In this document: positions 59,190-64,000 of the stretch, piece by piece
Layout of the letters: the number at the start of each line of letters is the position of its first letter
Position numbering within the stretch: the stretch's first letter is position 1
Assembly: GCA_001816655.1 (NCBI GenBank)
Contig: MHCP01000014.1
Span: forward strand, 27,294-91,293
Source of the DNA: Candidatus Woykebacteria bacterium RBG_13_40_15
GTDB lineage: Bacteria; Patescibacteria; Microgenomatia; Woykebacterales; RBG-16-39-9b
Reading direction: 5' to 3'
Length of the DNA stretch: 64,000 nucleotides
Made by a program: the position numbers and the translations under genes
Notes under the pieces: model-generated
What the model saw: the letters and a program-made list of their open reading frames with translations, nothing else
What the model was told of the DNA's origin: nothing
Database searches by the model: none

Positions 59190-61034
59190 TTAATAGGAGT
59201 TTAAATCAAGTTTTCTTATTCGGATGTTTTTAGGGGTGACTTCCACGATTTCACTATCATTGATATATTCCAAAGCCGCCTCTAAATGCATCTGTCTCGG
59301 AGCATTAAAATGTTCTGATACTCCTTCCCCGCTGGAACGGTGATTGGTTTGCTGCTTTTCTTTGCAAACATTGATTCGGATATCATCGATCCGGGAATTT
59401 TGACCAATTACCTGCCCGGCATAAACCGGAACAGATGGGCCAATGAATAGATCACCTCTCCCTTGAGCTGCAATTAAACCATAAAGTTTGGTAGTACCAT
59501 TTTCATGGGCAACGAGAGATCCTCGATCGCGGGCGTATGAATTGCCGGAATTTCTCCGATATTCTAAAAAGGAGGAATTAATTATTCCCAAACCACGAGT
59601 ATCGACAATAAATTCACTTCTGTAACCAAAAAATTCTTTTGTAGAAATAATAAACTCAAAACGCACCACGCCCTCTTCAGTAGTCATGTTCTGCAACTCC
59701 CCATGGCGCACACCCATTTTTTGGATTACCACACCGGAATAAGTTTCTGGAACTTCAATCAAGACCCTCTCAAAAGGAGTCAGTGTTTCTCCATTGATAC
59801 TTTTCTCAATCACTTCGGGTCTGGAAACTTGGAACTCATAACCTTCCCTTCTCATTCTTTCAATTAAAATTGCCAAATGCAGTTCTCCTCGTCCCAAGAC
59901 TACCCAACCTCCTGCTGTCGCTTGCCCTGAGGACATTCGGCTGAGCTCAGTCGAAGTCCTTGTTGAAGGGTCTACCCGCAAGGCGACATCCGTTTCCAGT
60001 TTCCTATACAATCTTTCCTGAATTTGTCTGGTTGTTTTAAATTCACCTTCTTTGCCAGCAAAAGGGGAGGCGTTAACGCTAAAAGTCATTCGCACTGTCG
60101 GTTCCTCTATATTAAGCAGCGACAAAGCCAGGGAGGCTTGTCCCAAACTAGCTGAAGGGTCAGCTATCGTATCCCCACAAGTAATTTCAGGAATACCAGA
60201 CACCGCTACAATATCACCTGCTACTGCTTCCGGAGTGTCCACTTTCCCCAATCCTTCAAAAGTCATTAGAGATGTGAGACGCATTTTTTTCATCTCGCCA
60301 GAGCGGTTAATATGCATTACATCTTGACCAGCCGTAATTTTACCGCTGTAAATTCTGCCGACGGCAATCCTGCCCTTAAAATTATCACCAATGGTAAAGG
60401 TAACAAGCATTTGCAGGGGTTTGTTTATGTCGCCTACGGGAGCTGGAATATATTTCAAGATAGCTTCAAAAATGGGGGAGATATCGACCATTTTAGCGAG
60501 ATCCGGCTCTTTTGCAGCCTTACCATACTTGCTTGAGCAATAAACAGTTGGAAAATAAGCAGTCTCTTCATCTGCTCCCAGTTCCAAGAAAAGATCGAGA
60601 GTTTTATCTAAAACGTGATGGGCTCTGGCGCCGCTCTTATCTACCTTGTTAATTACGACAATTATTTTGTGTCCCAGCTCCAAGGCTCTTTTTAAAACAA
60701 ACCTGGTTTGGGGCATTGGCCCTTCTTTAGCATCAACTAAAAGCAGGCAGCCATCTGCCATTTTTAAAACTCTTTCTACTTCTCCACCAAAATCAGCATG
60801 TCCCGGGGTATCAATTATATTTATCTTGATCCCGTTCCAGACAACAGAGGCATTTTTGGAAAAAATAGTGATTCCCCGTTCCTTTTCTAAATCATTACTG
60901 TCCATTATAAGTTCACTGCTTTCAGTAAACCCTTTTCCTAAATTAGTTTTGGATTGGTGAAGCAAGGCGTCCACTAAAGTGGTCTTGCCGTGGTCAACAT
61001 GGGCGATAATTGCAACGTTTCGAATTTTATTCAT
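59190..61034 (-). CDS. typA: Translational GTPase TypA/BipA
   Basis: 614 aa from ATG 61034 (the frame extends 21 codons upstream but ATG 61034 starts at the conserved MNKIRNVAIIAHVDHGKTT). G-motifs: AHVDHGKT, GITIFSKN, DTPGHADFGGEVERVL, NKVDKSGA. A C-terminal domain with FGYRSEFIVDTRGLG is specific to TypA. Two in-frame inserts relative to the family are visible: PSTRTSTELSRMSSGQAT near residue 355, coded by a DNA palindrome, and DPSASLGQASLALSLLN near 295. The leader carries a hairpin with a U-run ending at ATG. Confidence 0.93.
   Translation of the reverse strand: MNKIRNVAIIAHVDHGKTTLVDALLHQSKTNLGKGFTESSELIMDSNDLEKERGITIFSKNASVVWNGIKINIIDTPGHADFGGEVERVLKMADGCLLLVDAKEGPMPQTRFVLKRALELGHKIIVVINKVDKSGARAHHVLDKTLDLFLELGADEETAYFPTVYCSSKYGKAAKEPDLAKMVDISPIFEAILKYIPAPVGDINKPLQMLVTFTIGDNFKGRIAVGRIYSGKITAGQDVMHINRSGEMKKMRLTSLMTFEGLGKVDTPEAVAGDIVAVSGIPEITCGDTIADPSASLGQASLALSLLNIEEPTVRMTFSVNASPFAGKEGEFKTTRQIQERLYRKLETDVALRVDPSTRTSTELSRMSSGQATAGGWVVLGRGELHLAILIERMRREGYEFQVSRPEVIEKSINGETLTPFERVLIEVPETYSGVVIQKMGVRHGELQNMTTEEGVVRFEFIISTKEFFGYRSEFIVDTRGLGIINSSFLEYRRNSGNSYARDRGSLVAHENGTTKLYGLIAAQGRGDLFIGPSVPVYAGQVIGQNSRIDDIRINVCKEKQQTNHRSSGEGVSEHFNAPRQMHLEAALEYINDSEIVEVTPKNIRIRKLDLNSY
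59931..59959. repeat. Palindrome inserted in frame within typA
   Basis: GGACA TTCGGCTGAGCTCAGTCGAA GTCC: 29-nt near-perfect hairpin, coding for a Ser/Thr-rich insert ahead of the conserved GRGELHL motif. Confidence 0.65.
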
Positions 61035-61057
61035 AAGAAAAAGCCGCTCTTTGCGGC
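61035..61057 (-). promoter_or_regulatory. Terminator-like hairpin abutting the typA start
   Basis: Reverse strand: GCCGC (61053-61057) and GCGGC (61043-61047) pair over a 5-nt loop, then TTTTTCTT and ATG at once. A weak TTGTAA/TATCAT promoter lies just upstream, so the mRNA would begin at the hairpin. Confidence 0.5.
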
Positions 61058-61128
61058 GTTTATATGATACCATTTTAAGCTTAAATTTACAAATCAAGTT
61101 TAAACCAATCGGAAAACTACGGCATTTG

Positions 61129-61599
61129 TTAGTAGCTGATTACCTGCAAATTAGGAACCTTATCGAATTCCTTTTTATTTTTTGTAACAATAGCTTGAAG
61201 GTTAAGATCTTGCATATAGGCTAGGTGAAAAGCATCGCGTGGGCGAAAGTTAAAACTACCAATGTTCTCTATAACCTGTCTCACACCTGATTCAAAGTCG
61301 TTTTCAAATTGAATTATTTTTATGTTTTCTGGTAATTTTCTTATTTCTTCTAAAATTCGTTTAATCTCCGAATAAAATTCCTTAATTGGCTTTCTTTTCT
61401 CCTTAGGTATGTCTTTTTGTGAAACTTCATATATCTTGTACCAAGCCTCATCTAATCCCAGGGTGGAAATATAGGTTACGCAATTTTGCTTTAGTAAATT
61501 AAAAAAGAGCAATCTGCTTGCATTATGATCATTGTGGTCATCCAGAAAATATGCGATTAGAAAGTTTGCATCAAGATATATTTTCTCTGGCAAACCCAT
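61129..61599 (-). CDS. PIN-domain protein (VapC-like toxin candidate)
   Basis: 156 aa. PIN fold: IYLDANFLIAYFLDDH gives the first Asp (about residue 10), LGLDEAWY the Glu (about 50), RPRDAFHLAYMQDL and VTKNKKEFDKV the later acidic residues. PIN toxins cut RNA. It is the last of a three-gene reverse-strand operon; the gene before it (61604-61972) ends 4 nt upstream. Toxin role is inferred from fold and operon. Confidence 0.78.
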   Translation of the reverse strand: MGLPEKIYLDANFLIAYFLDDHNDHNASRLLFFNLLKQNCVTYISTLGLDEAWYKIYEVSQKDIPKEKRKPIKEFYSEIKRILEEIRKLPENIKIIQFENDFESGVRQVIENIGSFNFRPRDAFHLAYMQDLNLQAIVTKNKKEFDKVPNLQVISY

Positions 61600-61603
61600 A
61601 AAT

Positions 61604-61972
61604 TCAATAAATCGAGGTATTATAAATTTTTATTATGTCAATTTTTTCTTCAAGCCTAATTGCCCCCGCAGTTTTAAGGAGAAATTGCCTTTTTTCATCC
61701 GACAATGTGTAAAAGCTATCACCAACTAACTCAAGCCACTCATTTTCTTTTTGTTGATTTTCTAACGAGGGTAACCTTTCAATATAAGGCAAGGGGCCAT
61801 AAGCCTTTTTATCGATTTCGTCTTTTGGAAATAATTTTGTCGGCCAAGCTGTGTCTATATGCTCATCTATATTAAGAGTACCTGCCGTATCTTTATGTGG
61901 ATTGACAAGTAAATCAAGTAGTACTGGGTTTTTAGAAAAATCAGATGTAAAATCAGATGTAAGACTTGGCAT
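61604..61972 (-). CDS. Hypothetical protein upstream of the PIN gene (antitoxin candidate)
   Basis: 122 aa, acidic, no family recognised. N-terminus Ser/Asp-rich with a short repeat (SLTSDF, TSDF). Middle ERLPSLENQQKENEWLELVGD, C-terminus DEKRQFLLKTAGAIRLEEKIDI is helical and could wrap a partner. Its size and position before a PIN gene fit an antitoxin, but no DNA-binding domain (AbrB, RHH, HTH) is visible. Only 1 nt separates it from the 207-aa gene. Confidence 0.6.
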   Translation of the reverse strand: MPSLTSDFTSDFSKNPVLLDLLVNPHKDTAGTLNIDEHIDTAWPTKLFPKDEIDKKAYGPLPYIERLPSLENQQKENEWLELVGDSFYTLSDEKRQFLLKTAGAIRLEEKIDIIKIYNTSIY

Positions 61973-61973
61973 A

Positions 61974-62597
61974 TTATCCTTTCACAAATTTATTAATCGC
62001 TTGTTCAATCTCTCTATAATCAACCAATAGCTCTTTAGCTAATTTTGTAAAATCGATTTTTCCTGTTTCATAATGTACGTTGGTATGCGCTTCTAATTGT
62101 TTTTCTTGCCCGCTAGGAACTATTTGTATATCAAACTTCCGACCTAATTTACTGAAGACAACTCTTGCTCCAGCTTCTAATAATTTGCCTCCATTTATAA
62201 GACTTTTAAGGCTAGGTGATAAAAGTTTTTCATAAGAAATATCTTCCTGTAATTGCAACGATATATCGTAGTTATAACCGTAAGCCCTAAGCGTAGATTT
62301 ACCGATAAAGGCTTTATATACTTTTTCAAAATCGCCTACAACCTTCGATTTAGATGGATCTTCTACACTAGCATCACTCACTCGTAATCTATTTGGTTCG
62401 ATAACGACTTCTTTCTTAAGAGTAGGTATAATCAATACTTTTGTTCCAGGCAGTTCAATAAAAGGGGTATTTACCCTCTCTGAAGCTTCTAAATCGAATA
62501 AATCTCTTATAGTATCACTCGTAATTTGAGATTGATCTATTTTGTCGAAAAGAGCGGTTATATTTAATTTCTTCAATTGTAGGTTTTGAATCTTCAT
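61974..62597 (-). CDS. Hypothetical protein, first gene of the PIN operon (possible SecB-like/chaperone fold)
   Basis: 207 aa, no confident family. Alternating beta pattern in LPGTKVLIIPTLKKEVVIEPNRLRV (cores), STLRAYGYNYDISLQLQE and ARVVFSKLGRKFDIQIVPSG, then a helical tail. This resembles SecB-like or TIGR04255-type proteins, which can be chaperones in toxin-antitoxin-chaperone systems; the likeness is by eye and weak. It leads the operon with the 122-aa and PIN genes. Confidence 0.55.
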   Translation of the reverse strand: MKIQNLQLKKLNITALFDKIDQSQITSDTIRDLFDLEASERVNTPFIELPGTKVLIIPTLKKEVVIEPNRLRVSDASVEDPSKSKVVGDFEKVYKAFIGKSTLRAYGYNYDISLQLQEDISYEKLLSPSLKSLINGGKLLEAGARVVFSKLGRKFDIQIVPSGQEKQLEAHTNVHYETGKIDFTKLAKELLVDYREIEQAINKFVKG

Positions 62598-62746
62598 ATT
62601 ACTTTCCTGAAGCTATTCTAGCAGAAATCACTTAGAGTGGCTACTACGCAAAAATTTTTCTTACCTCACCACCTTTTTGCAAACTTCCAAGAAGCATTAT
62701 TTTCATATTGTCCATGTGATTATTTTTATCTTACAACAAAAAATGA

Positions 62747-62752
62747 TAGAAT
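62747..62752 (+). promoter_or_regulatory. -10 box of the asparaginase gene, leaderless type
   Basis: TAGAAT at 62747-62752, 7 nt before ATG at 62760. The -35 region is weak. Confidence 0.4.
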
Positions 62753-62759
62753 GTTAGCC

Positions 62760-63791
62760 ATGAAAAACAAAATTGCAATTTTAGGATTTGGCGGAACGAT
62801 TGCGATGGTTCCAAATAAAGAAGGTACTTTAGTTCCAGCCAAGGGCGTTGATGAACTTATTTCTTTCGTACATAAGATTAAAGAATTAGCAGATGTAACC
62901 CTCGTACAGCTTGAAAATCTAGATAGTACAAATATAAACCCGACTCATTGGACTAAACTGGCAAATAAAATAGCCCAGGTTTACAAAGATTACGATGGTA
63001 TTATCGTCATCCATGGTACAGATACAATGGCTTATACCGCAGGAGCAGTTGCACTAGCTGTAGGTAAAGCTTTATCAATACCAGTAGTCTTTACTGGTTC
63101 GCAACTTCCAATGATTGAAACAGGTACTGACGCTCCTTTCAATCTAGAAAATTCAGTGAAAACGGTTTTACAGGCAATTAGAGAAGGTATAGCTGAGGTA
63201 ATGATAGTTTTTTCGGATAGAGTGTTGAGGGGTGTTCGCGCTATCAAAACTAGTGAATCAAAATTCGGGGCTTTTGATTCTCCCGCCTTTCCTTATCTAG
63301 CCCAAATAACGGCAACTGGAGTTTCATTTAGCCCTTTAGCCCTCAAAGCTACTAAAAATAAAACCAATGAATTAAAGATAAATGGGCATTTCAAGAGTGA
63401 TATCTTGGCTATTGACCTAGTTCCGGGATTAGAACCAGGGATATTAAGAAAGACAATAAAGTCTGGAAATATTCAAGCTTTGCTTCTCAAGTCTTTAGGG
63501 GCTGGTAATGTTCCTTCCATTGAACCATATTCGTTTTTGCCTCTGATAGAAGAAGTGGTTAAGGATGGTATCCCAGTTCTAATCTCAACCAAGTTTGTTG
63601 GCGGAAAGACCATTTTAGACCTTTATGAGCCAGGCAAAAAGGCCCTCGAGGCTGGTGCTATTCCCACAGGAGATATGACTGATGTTATGTCCCAGGTAAA
63701 GCTGATGTGGCTTTTAGGCAAAGGCTTTACCTCAATGGAAGATTTGAAGAAAGAAATACTTACTGATTATGTCGGGGAGATAAGTGTTTAG
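62760..63791 (+). CDS. ansA: L-asparaginase (type I-like)
   Basis: 343 aa from ATG 62760; the frame is open about 40 codons upstream but that part is not conserved and overlaps the divergent gene's leader. First catalytic Thr in GFGGTIAM (residue 13), second in HGTDTMAYTA (about 85), with PVVFTGSQLP and ETGTDAPFNL following. Hydrolyses Asn to Asp and ammonia. Type I (cytoplasmic, no signal peptide) by its start. Confidence 0.93.
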   Translation: MKNKIAILGFGGTIAMVPNKEGTLVPAKGVDELISFVHKIKELADVTLVQLENLDSTNINPTHWTKLANKIAQVYKDYDGIIVIHGTDTMAYTAGAVALAVGKALSIPVVFTGSQLPMIETGTDAPFNLENSVKTVLQAIREGIAEVMIVFSDRVLRGVRAIKTSESKFGAFDSPAFPYLAQITATGVSFSPLALKATKNKTNELKINGHFKSDILAIDLVPGLEPGILRKTIKSGNIQALLLKSLGAGNVPSIEPYSFLPLIEEVVKDGIPVLISTKFVGGKTILDLYEPGKKALEAGAIPTGDMTDVMSQVKLMWLLGKGFTSMEDLKKEILTDYVGEISV

Positions 63792-63835
63792 GTAACCAGC
63801 ATCAATCGTTGTTGAGCAAATCCTATCTCTAGAAT

Positions 63836-64000
63836 TTACCACCCTCGTTTCAAATACTCCTTAACAACTTGAGGCAATTTCTTTTCAAAATAACTTATCT
63901 GTTCTTCAAATACCGAAAAGTCTTTTATCTTTGCTCTCTTTGAACTCTTAATCCAATTGATAGCTTCATCAATATTTTCAGCAATAAAATCTGAAGAAAC
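63836..64000 (-). CDS. C-terminal end of an unidentified protein (cut by window edge)
   Basis: Reverse strand, open from the window edge to TAA at 63836-63838, 54 residues. It is helical and charged, with DEAINWIKSSKRAKIKDF and a final KKLPQVVKEYLKRGW. No family recognised; the start lies outside the window. Confidence 0.6.
   Translation of the reverse strand, partial: VSSDFIAENIDEAINWIKSSKRAKIKDFSVFEEQISYFEKKLPQVVKEYLKRGW

Noticed and set aside
1..64000. CRISPR array, prophage, transposase or integrase genes
   Set aside because: No spaced direct-repeat array and no recombinase, capsid or transposase protein was seen in any frame.
1..64000. Alternative genetic code with TGA as Gly
   Set aside because: TGA ends many well-conserved genes at their natural length (murB, htpX, the AAA gene), so it is a stop.

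Overview
The window reads as a dense chromosomal segment of a Patescibacteria / Candidate Phyla Radiation bacterium, most like the Microgenomates-Katanobacteria side. That placement is an inference from gene content and style; no tree could be built. The signs are AT-rich DNA, very short intergenic gaps, many 1-29 nt gene overlaps, a streamlined but intact peptidoglycan and division cluster, LemA-HtpX, a PolX with a PHP domain, a Pol I without a 5' nuclease domain, and a membrane pyrophosphatase. TGA is used as a stop (for example murB and the 172-aa DUF1573 gene's upstream neighbour), so this is not the Gracilibacteria/SR1 code.

Layout. 1-12.7 kb is the division and cell-wall (dcw) cluster: murC (5' cut by the window edge), murB, a GC-rich reverse-strand insertion gene, murA, murF, mraY, murD, ftsW, murG, an ftsQ-like gene, ftsA and ftsZ. 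12.8-15.8 kb holds pyrG with a compact CTP-sensing-type leader, an HspR-like regulator, a 480-bp structured non-coding stretch and a KGG-repeat stress protein. 15.8-25.4 kb holds ileS, rodA, rplU, rpmA, parB, lepB, tRNA-Val, a polysaccharide flippase, an O-antigen-ligase-like protein and a membrane-anchored Ig-like protein. 25.4-27.3 kb is a tRNA patch with tRNA-Thr nested inside a second, interrupted tRNA-Thr, plus tRNA-Gly and tRNA-Asp, tRNA-like debris and a LysM protein. 27.3-29.5 kb is a GC-rich operon of degenerate PyrE-like and PyrF-like proteins and a SpoT/MESH1-like HD hydrolase. 29.5-38.2 kb looks like one long operon: polX, lemA, htpX, gatC, gatA, a HEPN-like gene, gatB, polA. 38.2-45.4 kb has a CAP-domain protein, rplS, rnhB, yraN, a GC-rich plsC-like gene, Nudix, an AAA ATPase, rsmH, HIT, tRNA-Lys, GIY-YIG and a pilin-like protein. 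45.4-53.1 kb has CYTH, ppsA, two MscS-like membrane paralogues, metK under a SAM-clan riboswitch, and hppA. 53.1-55.1 kb has a broken second copy of the hppA 3' end, ASCH, a cytidylate-kinase-like gene and another GC-rich orphan. 55.2-59.2 kb is a copper module: csoR, a 54-aa membrane peptide, DUF1573, ccdA-like, CopB-type ATPase. The end holds typA, a PIN-toxin-like three-gene operon, L-asparaginase and the tail of an unidentified gene.

How it works together. The first third builds and divides the wall: MurA to MurF make the precursor, MraY and MurG the lipid-linked form, FtsW and RodA polymerise it, and FtsQ/A/Z organise division. MurA carries Asp at the catalytic Cys115 position, so fosfomycin resistance is expected. 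Two regulatory styles stand out. Many native genes have a -10 box only 7-11 nt before ATG, which predicts leaderless mRNAs. A set of GC-rich orphan genes instead come as self-contained units with their own promoter, strong Shine-Dalgarno and downstream hairpin; three of them share a leader motif. Nucleotide-linked regulation recurs: a pyrG attenuator, a metK SAM riboswitch, a PyrE/PyrF-like pair and an HD hydrolase.
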